This document shows, one piece after another, positions 43,667-52,144 of a stretch of DNA of 64,000 bases. The translations under genes were made by a program, and so were the position numbers. The notes beneath the pieces are model-generated. The model ran no database searches. It was not told the origin of the DNA and worked only from the letters and a program-made list of their open reading frames with translations. The number at the start of each line of letters is the position of its first letter. The first letter of the stretch is position 1. Source of the DNA: Bin52 sp965213935 (GTDB taxonomy: Bacteria > Pseudomonadota > Alphaproteobacteria > Thalassobaculales > Thalassobaculaceae); assembly GCA_965213935.1 (NCBI GenBank), contig CBDCAO010000012.1, positions 1,922,001 through 1,986,000 of the forward strand, read 5' to 3'.

Positions 43667-44980
43667 TCAGCTGAGGTCGTAGCCCCGTTCGCCATGCCCG
43701 GTTATGTCGAGGCCGTCGATCTCGTCTTCCGTCGAGACTCGCAGACCGGTCGTGGCGGCCACGATCCGGGCGATGATGAAGGTCATGACCGCCGAGAGCG
43801 CAGTGACGGCGACAACGCCGACCAGCTGGGTCACGAGCTGGTCGCCGACCGAGACCCCGGCGGCGAGACCGAGTCCGCCCAGGCCCGGAAGCGCCAGGAC
43901 CGCCACCAGCATCGTGCCGAGGACCCCGCCGACACCGTGAACGGCAAACACGTCGAGCGAGTCGTCGATGTTCAATCCCTGCTTGATCCAGCTGGTGAAC
44001 CACTGGCACAGCGCCCCGGCGAGCACGCCGATCACGATTGCGCCGAATGGTCCCACGAAGCCGGACGCCGGAGTGATGGCCGCCAGGCCGGCAACCATGC
44101 CGGTGACTATCCCGACCACGCTGGGCTTGCCGAACCGGTACCACTCGATCGCGGCCCAGACCAGGGAGGCGGTCGCTGCCGAAACATGCGTGACCACCAT
44201 CGCCATGCCGGCAGCGCCGCCAGCGGACAGCGCGCTTCCGGCGTTGAACCCGAACCAGCCGACCCACAGCATGCAGGCTCCGACGACCGTCAGGCCGGGA
44301 TTGTGCGGTGGACGCAGTTCGTTGGGGAATCCGCGCCGCGGCCCGAGCACCATGACCAGCACCAGCGCCGACACCCCGGCTGTGGTGTGCACCACGATGC
44401 CGCCGGCAAAATCCATCACGCCCATGTCGGCAAGCCAGCCGCCGCCCCATACCCAGTGGCACGCCGGGGCGTAGACCAGGACAAGCCAGAGCAGCGAGAA
44501 CAGCAGGACGCCGGAGAACCGGATCCGCTCCGGAAAGGCGCCGACGATGAGCGCCGGCGTGATGATGGCGAACGTCATCTGGAACATGAAGAACACGGTT
44601 TCCGGGATTGACCCCGCCATCGTGTCGGGACCGACGCCCGCGAGGAAGGACTTGCCAAGACCACCGATCACCGCGTGCGCGCCGCCGCCATCGCCGAATG
44701 CCAGGCTGTAGACCACCACCAGCCATGCAATCGAGGCGAGACAGGCGACCGAGAAACAGTGCATCAGCACGGAAAGCACGTTCCTGGACCTGACGAGGCC
44801 GGCATAGAACAGTGCCAGGCCCGGCAATGTCATGAACAGCACCAGTGCCGTCGACGTCAGGATCCACGCGGTGTCACCACCGGACAGACCGTCGTCGGCA
44901 GAGGCATGGCCGCTTGCGAGCAACACCGCCAGCAAGGTTGAAAGCCCGACACTCCTCCGGGCTGATCGGCAGGTCTTCAT
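43667..44980 (-). CDS. amtB: Ammonium transporter AmtB
   Basis: A 437-residue ammonium channel with a cleavable N-terminal signal (about residues 1-28, ending ASADD) and eleven helices. Diagnostic segments are LFMTLPGLALFYAGLVRSRN, the twin-His pore histidines in MDFAGGIVVHTTAG and DVFAVHGVGG, and WVGWFGFNAGSAL. The C-terminal tail EDEIDGLDITGHGERGYDL, which binds PII, is present. The cotranscribed PII gene follows directly. Confidence 0.95.
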   Translation of the reverse strand: MKTCRSARRSVGLSTLLAVLLASGHASADDGLSGGDTAWILTSTALVLFMTLPGLALFYAGLVRSRNVLSVLMHCFSVACLASIAWLVVVYSLAFGDGGGAHAVIGGLGKSFLAGVGPDTMAGSIPETVFFMFQMTFAIITPALIVGAFPERIRFSGVLLFSLLWLVLVYAPACHWVWGGGWLADMGVMDFAGGIVVHTTAGVSALVLVMVLGPRRGFPNELRPPHNPGLTVVGACMLWVGWFGFNAGSALSAGGAAGMAMVVTHVSAATASLVWAAIEWYRFGKPSVVGIVTGMVAGLAAITPASGFVGPFGAIVIGVLAGALCQWFTSWIKQGLNIDDSLDVFAVHGVGGVLGTMLVAVLALPGLGGLGLAAGVSVGDQLVTQLVGVVAVTALSAVMTFIIARIVAATTGLRVSTEDEIDGLDITGHGERGYDLS

Positions 44981-45065
44981 GGCTCGAAGCCTCCTCGCTT
45001 CACCGCGTTCCGGCCGCCGAACATACAGGCATTTGCACACGAAGCAAGCACCGAAACGACTTGCC

Positions 45066-45071
45066 TATAAT
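45066..45071 (+). promoter_or_regulatory. Consensus -10 box (TATAAT) upstream of the HAD phosphatase gene
   Basis: A perfect TATAAT lies in a short AT-rich patch in the amtB/HAD divergent region. No good -35 is found at 16-18 bases. Transcription would begin around 45078-45080, only a base or two before an in-frame ATG at 45081, which would allow leaderless translation. Confidence 0.4.
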
Positions 45072-45116
45072 TTAATCATCATGACATCGCATGACCGAGC
45101 CTGTATGACCTGCGCC

Positions 45117-45776
45117 ATGGATTGGGACCTGGTGATCTTCGACTGTGACGGGGTGCTCGTGGACAGCGAGCCGATCGCGCACCGCCTCCTTGTCCGGGCC
45201 CTGGACGAGGCCGGACTGCCCGGTGCGCGCGAGCACGACTACGCCGCGTTCCTCGGCGGCAAGCTCACCGAGATCCGGTGCGCCATCGAGCAACGGTTTT
45301 CCCGGACATTGCCGGCGGACTGGGTGGAGCGGATCTACGAGCAGCAATTTGCCGCGTTCAGGCGGGAACTGGAGAAGATCGACGGGGTCGAGACCGTGCT
45401 CGATGCGCTTGACGCCGCATCGGTACCATACTGTGTGGGGTCCAACGGTCCGCCGGAGAAGATGGAGGTGACCCTGGGGCTCACAGGTCTCGCACCGCGG
45501 TTCTCCGGCCGGGTGTTCTCGGCCGACCATGTCGGGGTGCCGAAGCCTGCGCCCGACCTGTACCTGCACTGTGCGGACCGGATGCGCGTGCGCCCGGCAC
45601 GCTGTGCGGTGATCGAGGACAGCCCGCGCGGCGCCACGGCCGGCGTTGCCGCCGGAATGACCGTCTACGGGTTCGCGGCAGCGAGCGATGCCGTTGCATT
45701 GCGCAGGGCCGGGTGCCACGCCGTCTTCGACACCATGGCCGACCTCGTCGGACTGCTCGGGTGTTCTCCCGCCTGA
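45117..45776 (+). CDS. HAD-superfamily phosphatase (beta-phosphoglucomutase/GPP-like)
   Basis: A 219-residue subfamily-IA HAD hydrolase. Motif I FDCDGVLVDSE carries the Asp nucleophile and acid/base Asp, motif II is in CVGSNGP, motif III Lys is in GVPKPAPDLY, and motif IV is VIEDSPRGA. It likely dephosphorylates a small sugar phosphate. ATGs at 45081 and 45105 are also in frame; 45117 gives the family-typical start just before the first strand, but the TATAAT location would favour the leaderless 45081 start. It converges with the next HAD gene. Confidence 0.88.
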   Translation: MDWDLVIFDCDGVLVDSEPIAHRLLVRALDEAGLPGAREHDYAAFLGGKLTEIRCAIEQRFSRTLPADWVERIYEQQFAAFRRELEKIDGVETVLDALDAASVPYCVGSNGPPEKMEVTLGLTGLAPRFSGRVFSADHVGVPKPAPDLYLHCADRMRVRPARCAVIEDSPRGATAGVAAGMTVYGFAAASDAVALRRAGCHAVFDTMADLVGLLGCSPA

Positions 45777-46544
45777 TCAGTCGGGCGCGGCCCGACGCTC
45801 CGGGACCGACCGGACCGCCGTTGCCATCTCGGCGAGGCTGAAGAACAGGAAGTCCGGCCGGTGCTGTTCCGCGACAACCGCGGTCGCACCCCAGTCGCCG
45901 CCTTCGGACAGGCGCTGCCGATCGATCCAGGCCGTCGCCAGTCCGAGCCGGGCCGCCGGCACCAGGTCATGGAACTGCGACTGGGCGGTGTGGAGAATGT
46001 CGCCCGGCGCAAGGCAGAAGTCGCGTTCGAGCCACTCGAGGATCGCGTGGAACCCGCGCAGGTCCGGCTTGTAGCTGCCGACGTCCTCGGCCGTCATGAC
46101 GCCGTCGAAGGTCACACTGAGGCGCACGGCCGAGCCGGCAAAACCGGCGCGGTCCACGTTGGAGAGCACGAACAGGTGATACCGCGTGGCAAGCAGGCGC
46201 AGCGCGTCAGCGCTGTCCTCGAAGGCCGGCCAGTCCGGAACCGACGCACCGAAAGCCCGGTCCAGAGGCCTCGACGTCTCGAGCCCGAAAGCCGCGGCAA
46301 TTTCCCGGTGCGCCCGCTCCAGGATCCCCGGATACGGACAGTCCGGGGTTTCCGCCTGCGCGTCCGATTCCGTGCGGCTGAAGGCTTGCAGCAGGGCGGA
46401 ACGGGAGATGTCCGTGCGCCTGTTGGCCCGCAGCAGCGGCTGCGCCGCAGCCCAGATGCCACCCTCCCAGTCGATCAGGGTGCCGTAGCAGTCGAACACC
46501 AGGGCCCGGTACCGGGCCAGGTCGTCCCGTGACATGATGCGCAT
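45777..46544 (-). CDS. Type II haloacid dehalogenase-like HAD hydrolase
   Basis: A 255-residue HAD protein with ALVFDCYGTLIDWEGG (Asp nucleophile, and the aromatic that marks type II dehalogenases), FVLSNVDR (motif II) and VGSYKPDLRGFH (motif III Lys). HTAQSQFHDLVPAARLGL replaces the usual acidic motif IV, as in dehalogenases. It may hydrolyse a 2-haloacid or a phosphorylated compound; many family members annotated this way are phosphatases. Starts at 46544 and 46535 are both possible. Its stop abuts the stop of the convergent HAD gene. Confidence 0.82.
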   Translation of the reverse strand: MRIMSRDDLARYRALVFDCYGTLIDWEGGIWAAAQPLLRANRRTDISRSALLQAFSRTESDAQAETPDCPYPGILERAHREIAAAFGLETSRPLDRAFGASVPDWPAFEDSADALRLLATRYHLFVLSNVDRAGFAGSAVRLSVTFDGVMTAEDVGSYKPDLRGFHAILEWLERDFCLAPGDILHTAQSQFHDLVPAARLGLATAWIDRQRLSEGGDWGATAVVAEQHRPDFLFFSLAEMATAVRSVPERRAAPD

Positions 46545-46624
46545 GACCTCAAGATTGCGGTGGCGCCTTGACGCCGAAGGTCCCAGACTGTCGGTCACCC
46601 TGATCGTTGCGACAAGAGGCAGTC

Positions 46625-47581
46625 ATGGCAATGGATCCCTCCGCGCTCGAGAAGATGCAGCGGCCCCGCTACATCGGCATGCCGACCTTCATGCGGGCAC
46701 CGGCGCATGACGGTCCGGCCGGACTCGACATCGCCATGATCGGTGTCCCTTACGACGGAGGTGTCACCAACAGGCCGGGCGCGCGGCACGGGCCGCGCGA
46801 GGTGCGCAACCAGTCCTCGCTGATGCGGCTGGTCAACCAGGCAACCGGGGTCGAACCCTATTCACTGGCGACGGCCGGCGACATCGGGGATGTCTTCATC
46901 GAGCGGCCGTTCCACCTCGAATCGTCGCACGAGGAGATCCGCCGCGCCTTCGAGCCGATCATGGAGGCCGGCGCCGTACCGCTCGCCGTCGGCGGCGACC
47001 ACTCGATCTCGCTGCCGATCCTGCGCGTCGTCGGCGCCGATCGACCGGTCGGTCTTGTCCACATCGACGCGCATTGCGATACCGGTGATGGCCATCTCGG
47101 TTCGCGGTTCCACCACGGGGCCCCGTTCTCCCGCGCGGTCGACGAAGGAGTCCTCGACCCGGAACGCACCGTGCAGATCGGCATCCGCGGGGCGCTCAAC
47201 GACCCGGATCAATGGAAGTTCAGCTACGATCACGGCATGCGCGTGATCCACATGCACGAGGCCCGCGAAATGGGACTCGATGCCGTCATCGCCGAGGCCC
47301 GCCGGGTCGTCGGAGACGGCCCCACCTACCTCTCCTTCGACATCGATGCGCTCGACCCGGCCTACGCGCCGGGAACCGGCACCCCGGAGATCGGTGGATT
47401 CACCTCGTTCGAGGGCCAGGTGCTGGTCCGCGGCATGGCCGGGCTGAACCTGGTCGGGGCCGACCTGGTCGAGGTCGCCCCGCCGTTCGACCCCTCCGGC
47501 GTGACTGCGCTCACCGGCGCGACACTGATGTTCGAGATCATCTGCATCCTGTCACAGGTCATCGCGTCGCGACGGGAGTGA
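46625..47581 (+). CDS. speB: Ureohydrolase of the agmatinase/guanidinobutyrase family
   Basis: A 318-residue Mn-dependent ureohydrolase. Metal ligands are visible in GGDHS (His), HIDAHCDTGD (Asp, His, Asp) and SFDIDALDPAYAPGTGTPE (two Asp). The long N-terminus PRYIGMPTFMRAPAHD is typical of agmatinase and guanidinobutyrase/guanidinopropionase enzymes. It splits urea from a guanidino compound, feeding the urease encoded in this window. Which guanidino substrate is used is not decidable here. It is divergent from the dehalogenase-like gene and its 3' end overlaps pxpA's by 23 bp on the opposite strand. Confidence 0.88.
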   Translation: MAMDPSALEKMQRPRYIGMPTFMRAPAHDGPAGLDIAMIGVPYDGGVTNRPGARHGPREVRNQSSLMRLVNQATGVEPYSLATAGDIGDVFIERPFHLESSHEEIRRAFEPIMEAGAVPLAVGGDHSISLPILRVVGADRPVGLVHIDAHCDTGDGHLGSRFHHGAPFSRAVDEGVLDPERTVQIGIRGALNDPDQWKFSYDHGMRVIHMHEAREMGLDAVIAEARRVVGDGPTYLSFDIDALDPAYAPGTGTPEIGGFTSFEGQVLVRGMAGLNLVGADLVEVAPPFDPSGVTALTGATLMFEIICILSQVIASRRE

Positions 47582-48368
47582 TGCCGAGGGCCGGCAGCGG
47601 CACGACATCGACACCGGCATTCTCGAGGACAGCCCTCACCGCACCGGCCACGGCCGGTCCGGTGGGTTCGTCGCCGTGGATGCAGATCGTCCTGGCATCG
47701 ACGGGGATCTCCTTGCCGCCGGTGGAAACCACGATCCCGTCCACCACCATGCGCCTGACCTGTTCCGCCGCCTGCTGGGGCTCGCGGATCATGGCGTTGT
47801 CGAGCCTGCGGCTGGTCATCAGTCCGTCGTCGGCGTAGGTCCGGTCGGCATAGGTTTCTGATGCGACGGCAAGGCCCGCGTCCACACCGGCCCGAAACAG
47901 CGCCGATCCGGAGACCGCTACCAGGATCAGCGAGGCATCGACGGCGCGGACCGCACGCGTGATCGCACCGGCGATGTCATCGCGTTCGCTCGCCATGTTG
48001 TTGAGCGCTCCGTGCGGCTTCACGTGGGTCACCAACGTCCCCGCGGTTGCCGCCATCCCCTGCAGCGCGCCGATCTGGTAGGCCGTCATCGCCTCGATGT
48101 CCGTCATCGCCATCTCGATGCGCCGCCTTCCGAACCCCCACAGGTCGTTGAAACCGGGATGGGCGCCGATGCTGACGCCGCGGGCGACCGCGCCGCGGAT
48201 CACCCGGTTCATGACGATCGGATCGCCGGCATGGAAGCCGCAGGCGACATTTGCCGAAGTAACGAGATCAAGCATCGCCTCGTCATCGCCGATGTCCCAG
48301 GCCCCGAAACCCTCGGCCATGTCCGCATTCAGGTCGACCGCCGCGCGGTCGGATCCGGTGTCCGGCAT
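47559..48368 (-). CDS. pxpA: 5-oxoprolinase subunit A (LamB/YcsF family)
   Basis: A 269-residue PxpA protein: VDLNADMAEGFGAWDIGDDEAML, ANVACGFHAGDPIVM, GVSIGAHPGFND, THVKPHGALNN and ICIHGDEP are all diagnostic. With PxpB and PxpC it hydrolyses 5-oxoproline to glutamate using ATP, clearing a damage product. A GAGAGGGG site supports the ATG at 48368. Its partners lie about 2 kb away on the other strand, separated by a foreign-looking ATPase islet. Confidence 0.92.
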   Translation of the reverse strand: MPDTGSDRAAVDLNADMAEGFGAWDIGDDEAMLDLVTSANVACGFHAGDPIVMNRVIRGAVARGVSIGAHPGFNDLWGFGRRRIEMAMTDIEAMTAYQIGALQGMAATAGTLVTHVKPHGALNNMASERDDIAGAITRAVRAVDASLILVAVSGSALFRAGVDAGLAVASETYADRTYADDGLMTSRRLDNAMIREPQQAAEQVRRMVVDGIVVSTGGKEIPVDARTICIHGDEPTGPAVAGAVRAVLENAGVDVVPLPALGITPVATR

Positions 48369-48567
48369 CCCCTCTCTCCTGTTGCTGTCCCGGGTTCGCG
48401 AACGCCCCGTCACCCACTATAGGTTCGCACCGCTCCGGTATGGAACCAGCGGGATGCCGTGGTCCCGCCCCGTCCGGATGACCGACGGCCATCCGGAGCC
48501 GGGGGCACCTGCAATCGCGCCGGACATCATGACGACCAAACCGAAAACTCGCAGAGAGCAATGCATG

Positions 48568-48588
48568 TTATCGATAAATTTGTGATAA
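48568..48588. promoter_or_regulatory. Operator-like dyad in the AT-rich leader of the RloA-like gene
   Basis: TTATC and GATAA flank an 11-base AT-rich centre, and the left part is itself a perfect 10-base palindrome (ttatcgataa). It lies about 55 bp upstream of the ATPase start, inside a ~100-bp AT-rich patch that contrasts with the surrounding GC-rich DNA. It could be a repressor site or part of the promoter; no protein can be named. Confidence 0.35.
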
Positions 48589-48643
48589 TGATGCAAAAAC
48601 TACTTTTTAGCGCATTATCGCATGTCGCAAAGGAACTGGACAC

Positions 48644-49786
48644 ATGCTGCTTCGCTTCGGTGTCGAGAACCATCTCTGCTTTCGCGAACGGCAGGACCTC
48701 GCCTTCGAGGCCTCGTCGCTGAAGGACGTCGACGAGGGACTGGTCGGCTGCGAGGCGGCGTACGGCGGTGCGGTCGTGCCCGCTGTGCTGGTCTACGGCG
48801 CCAACGGATCCGGAAAGACCAGCCTGCTTGGCGCGGCGTCGACCATGAAGGACCTGGTGATGCAGTCCGGGCCGGAAACGGTCGACGGTGCGCAGCCATC
48901 GCCAAGTCCATTCCTGTTGGATGCAGGGTGGTCCGCGAAACCCTCCGGCTTCGAAATCGACCTGGTGATCGGCGCCGTCCGCTACCACTACGGTCTTGAA
49001 GTCAGGAACGGGACGATCGCGTCGGAGTGGCTGTACGAAATCCCGAAGGCGCACGGTCGCAAGCTCTTCGAGCGCGACGGTCAGGTCTTCGAGTTCGGGC
49101 GCTGGCTGAAGGGACAGAACCGGGCCATTTCCAGGCTGACCCGCCCGGACAGCCCGTTCCTGTCAGCCGCCGCCCATGCCGGGCACGGCCAGCTCTCGAC
49201 GGTGCACCGGTACTTCGGGAACATGGCCTTCATCGGCCTGCCGGCGGCACCGGAAATCCCCGTTCGGCTGGCCGCGGCCGAGCCGGACCGCCGGGTCGTC
49301 GATTTCCTGAAATCCGTTGATGCCGGGATTGTCGGGTACCGGAGCGGGCAAGCCGGCGGGGTCGAGTTTGCCCACCGCGGCAGGGGCGGAAAGGCCGTGT
49401 ATCTCGAGATGGGCCGGGAGAGTTCCGGCACCCGCCGCCTGCTGGTCATTCTGGACCGTGTGTTCAGGGCCCTGGACGGCGGACACCCCGTCTTCATCGA
49501 CGGGCTCGATACGGGTCTGCATCCCCATGTCGGCGAGGCCGTCCTGCGACTGTTCTGCAGCCCGCGGTCAAACCGCAACGGCGCGCAACTCGTTGCGACG
49601 ACCCACGACACGCACCTGATGAAATCACCGGCGCTTCGTCGCGACCAGCTCTGGTTTGCGGAAAAGAACCACGACGGTGCCACGGATCTCTATCCCCTCA
49701 CGGACCTGCGGACACGCAAAGGGGACAACCTCGAACTGGGATACCTGCAGGGACGGTACGGAGCGATCCCACGCGGCGGTTCCTGA
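48644..49786 (+). CDS. RloA-like AAA/ABC-type ATPase
   Basis: A 380-residue ATPase of the AAA_21/RloA type seen in defence loci. Walker A is VYGANGSGKTSLL (residues ~50-62), and the signature-like region is RESSGTRRLLVILD. The Walker B equivalent is VFIDGLDTGLHPHVG, the switch His is in ATTHDTHLM, and the C-terminus is DNLELGYLQGRYGAIPRGG. RloA proteins normally have an RloB (TOPRIM-like) partner; the following gene space holds only a 47-codon frame. It sits in an AT-rich islet between pxpA and pxpBC, which suggests acquisition by transfer. The ATG has an AAAGGA site. Confidence 0.85.
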   Translation: MLLRFGVENHLCFRERQDLAFEASSLKDVDEGLVGCEAAYGGAVVPAVLVYGANGSGKTSLLGAASTMKDLVMQSGPETVDGAQPSPSPFLLDAGWSAKPSGFEIDLVIGAVRYHYGLEVRNGTIASEWLYEIPKAHGRKLFERDGQVFEFGRWLKGQNRAISRLTRPDSPFLSAAAHAGHGQLSTVHRYFGNMAFIGLPAAPEIPVRLAAAEPDRRVVDFLKSVDAGIVGYRSGQAGGVEFAHRGRGGKAVYLEMGRESSGTRRLLVILDRVFRALDGGHPVFIDGLDTGLHPHVGEAVLRLFCSPRSNRNGAQLVATTHDTHLMKSPALRRDQLWFAEKNHDGATDLYPLTDLRTRKGDNLELGYLQGRYGAIPRGGS

Positions 49787-49789
49787 GCC

Positions 49790-49933
49790 ATGAAAGTCCG
49801 GCAACTGCAGTCTGCTGTTCCTCGAACTCACCGGATTACCGGGTACGACAGGGACCAGGTGGTCATCGACATGCGCTTCGGGCGCCATGGCCGTCCCGGA
49901 TTTGAAAGATCTGCATCCGTTTTGACGAATGAT
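49790..49933 (+). CDS. Small unrecognised ORF after the RloA-like gene
   Basis: A 47-codon frame begins four bases after the ATPase stop (MKVRQLQSAVPRTHRITGYD). It is basic and has no match I know, and it is too short for RloB. Its tight spacing makes it a candidate for a translated remnant of the lost partner or a tiny associated protein; chance is also possible. Confidence 0.25.
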
Positions 49934-50387
49934 CTGGGGATGTCACCTTGTGGCGAATGACGATGGGAAAAAAGAACAATAATGACAGATAGTTGTCTAA
50001 TGCAAACACCAAACGCTCAAACCCGGTGAACAGCCGGTCGGCACCTGTGCAAGCGACCGTGCCTCCTGTGCCATGGTCCTCCCTGGCCCGACATCGAATT
50101 CGGTGCACGGGCCACCCGGTTATGCTGATCAGGTCCCGGCGGCGTCAACGGGCAAGCAGCGGGGATGAAATTCCCACGCACGCCACGGTTGGCGGTCCGC
50201 TCCGGGAACTCCCGCAACCCGGTTTCGGGACCCGGCCGGTCGCACCTGGCGCCGGTCAGATCCCCTCGGAGTGACGGATCAGGTTTGAGCTCAGGATGCG
50301 CGCACCTGCACGCCGCCGGTTCCGTGCGTACCCGGCGCCGCGTATAAGGTCGCACCATGCCCACAGCCTGCCGGAGCCATCGTATCC
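49934..50387. other. Intergenic stretch between ATPase islet and pxpB
   Basis: The first ~110 bases are AT-rich (gaaaaaagaacaataatgac type), then composition returns to normal near 50040. No gene recognised. A TATAAG at 50343-50348 lies 39 bases before the pxpB start and may be its -10 box. Confidence 0.4.
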
Positions 50388-51128
50388 ATGGTGGGTCAAG
50401 AACCCGACCGCGAGTTCACGCCCGTCTTCCTGCCCGCCGGCGATACCGGGCTTGTGGTTCAGTACGGCGATACCGTAGACGCCGCAGTGAACCGCCAGGT
50501 GCGGGGACTGGCGGCCTCCGTGACCGGCCTCGACCTGCCCGGCGTGGTTGACCTGGTGCCGACACTGCGCTCCCTGCTCGTCCACTACGACCCGCTGGTG
50601 GTGTCCCACGCCGAGCTGGTCCGCGCCATCACTCCGCTCGCCCTGCGCCGCCACACCACCGGGCTGTCCGGGCGCCGGTGGCGCATTCCGGTCTGCTACG
50701 AGGACGACTGCGCGCCGGACCTGCCGCTGGTCGCCGAACTCACCGGTCTCGATCCCGCCGAGGTGGTGCGCCGCCACGCCGCCACCGAGTTCGAGGTCTT
50801 CATGATGGGATTCCTGCCGGGGTTTCCCTACCTGGGCATGCTGCCGGAGGAATTCGACCTGCCGCGGCGCAGCAACCCGCGGATCCGGGTACCTCCCGGG
50901 TCGATTTCCGTCGCGGCCCGCCAGACCACCGTCTACACCCTGGCGAGCCCCGGCGGCTGGCACCTGATCGGCCGCACTCCCGTGCGCTTCTACGATCCCG
51001 GCCGCGAGCACCCGATCCTCGTGTGCGCGGGCGACCTGGTCCGGTTCGAGCCGGTGCCGATGGCGCGGTACCGGGAACTGAACGCCCGGCCCGAAGGCCA
51101 CAAGATCCGACCGGAGGACGGCAGGTGA
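50388..51128 (+). CDS. pxpB: 5-oxoprolinase subunit B (KipI family)
   Basis: A 246-residue KipI/PxpB protein. The N-terminal FLPAGDTGLVVQYGDTVDAAVNRQV and the cyclophilin-like C-terminal domain are present. FEVFMMGFLPGFPYLGMLP, NPRIRVPPGSISVAARQTTVYTLASPGGWHLIGRTP and FYDP are hallmark segments. It forms the oxoprolinase core with PxpC, whose GTG start overlaps this stop as GTGA. The start has no strong ribosome site; the family length supports it. Confidence 0.92.
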   Translation: MVGQEPDREFTPVFLPAGDTGLVVQYGDTVDAAVNRQVRGLAASVTGLDLPGVVDLVPTLRSLLVHYDPLVVSHAELVRAITPLALRRHTTGLSGRRWRIPVCYEDDCAPDLPLVAELTGLDPAEVVRRHAATEFEVFMMGFLPGFPYLGMLPEEFDLPRRSNPRIRVPPGSISVAARQTTVYTLASPGGWHLIGRTPVRFYDPGREHPILVCAGDLVRFEPVPMARYRELNARPEGHKIRPEDGR

Positions 51129-52132
51129 ACGCGCTCAGGGTCATCGAACCCGGGTTCGGCGTGACGGTACAGGACCTGGGCCGTCCCCGGACACAGCACC
51201 TCGGGATACCGGTCTCCGGCGTGCTCGACCCGGTCGCCCTGCATCTTGCCAACGCGCTGGTCGGCAATGCCGCGGATCGTGCTGCGCTCGAGATCCGCCT
51301 GGCGGGACCCACGCTGGAGGTCGGGTCACCGACAGTCCGCCTGGCACTCGCCGGTACCCGTACCCTGCTCGAGGTCTCCGGTGCCGGCACAGTGCCGGCT
51401 CACCGCAGCGTGCGGCTGCGCCGCGGCCAGAGGGTGCGAATCGGACCGCTTGCCGACAGCGGCTCGGCGGTACTCGCGGTCGAGGGCGGCTTCGATCTGC
51501 CCGCCGTCGCAGGCAGCCTCTCAACCTGCGTGCGGGCACGCATCGGCGGTCTTGCCGGTCGCGCGCTGGTGGCCGGCGACGCGCTGGCACTGCGTGTCGC
51601 GGATCCCGCGCCTCGCGCTGAGTGCCGACTGCCTGTCGACACCTATCTCGACGAGACGGGTCCCGTGCGGGTGGTTCCCGGACCGCAACGGGACGCGTTC
51701 ACCGAGGCCGCACTCGACCAGTTTCTCTCGAGCACCTGGCAGGTGACCCACGACGCCGACCGCATGGGCATACGGCTCGAGGGACCGGTGCTCGAGCACC
51801 GTTGCGGCCACGACATCGTTTCCGACGGCATTGTGACCGGTTCGGTGCAGGTACCCGGAACCGGCCGCCCCATCATCCTGCTGGCCGATCACCAGACCAC
51901 CGGCGGTTACCCGAAGATCGCGACGGTGATCTCGGCGGACATCGCACGGCTCGGCCGTCTGCGGCCGGGAGATTCGGTGCGTTTCCAGGCGGTGAGCATC
52001 GAGGATGCGCAGGCGGCCCGGGCCACCCAGCGGGACTGGCTCGAGGAAACGGCGGCGTCGCTTGAACCTGCCGGCGCCTGGCTCGACCGGGAAGCGCTCT
52101 ACCGGGAGAACCTCATCAGCGGCGTGGTCTGA
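51125..52132 (+). CDS. pxpC: 5-oxoprolinase subunit C (biotin-dependent carboxyltransferase-like, KipA family)
   Basis: A 335-residue AHS2-domain protein: RVIEPGFGVTVQDLGRPRTQHLGIPVSGVLDP at the start, then LAVEGGFDL, VRVVPGPQRDAF and WQVTHDADRMGIRLEGP. HDIVSDGIVTGSVQVPGTGRPIILLADHQTTGGYPKIATV carries the conserved His and Gln segment. It completes the oxoprolinase. Only 13 bp separate its stop from the left end of the IS630-like element, yet the C-terminus looks normal. Confidence 0.93.
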   Translation: MNALRVIEPGFGVTVQDLGRPRTQHLGIPVSGVLDPVALHLANALVGNAADRAALEIRLAGPTLEVGSPTVRLALAGTRTLLEVSGAGTVPAHRSVRLRRGQRVRIGPLADSGSAVLAVEGGFDLPAVAGSLSTCVRARIGGLAGRALVAGDALALRVADPAPRAECRLPVDTYLDETGPVRVVPGPQRDAFTEAALDQFLSSTWQVTHDADRMGIRLEGPVLEHRCGHDIVSDGIVTGSVQVPGTGRPIILLADHQTTGGYPKIATVISADIARLGRLRPGDSVRFQAVSIEDAQAARATQRDWLEETAASLEPAGAWLDREALYRENLISGVV

Positions 52133-52144
52133 TACCGGCCGCAA

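Noticed and set aside
48644..49933. Complete RloAB defence pair
   Set aside because: The 47-codon frame after the ATPase is far too short and does not resemble the TOPRIM-like RloB.
49934..50387. tRNA or attachment site bordering the ATPase islet
   Set aside because: I looked for a tRNA acceptor/TΨC pattern and for direct repeats matching the other flank near 48540 and saw none.
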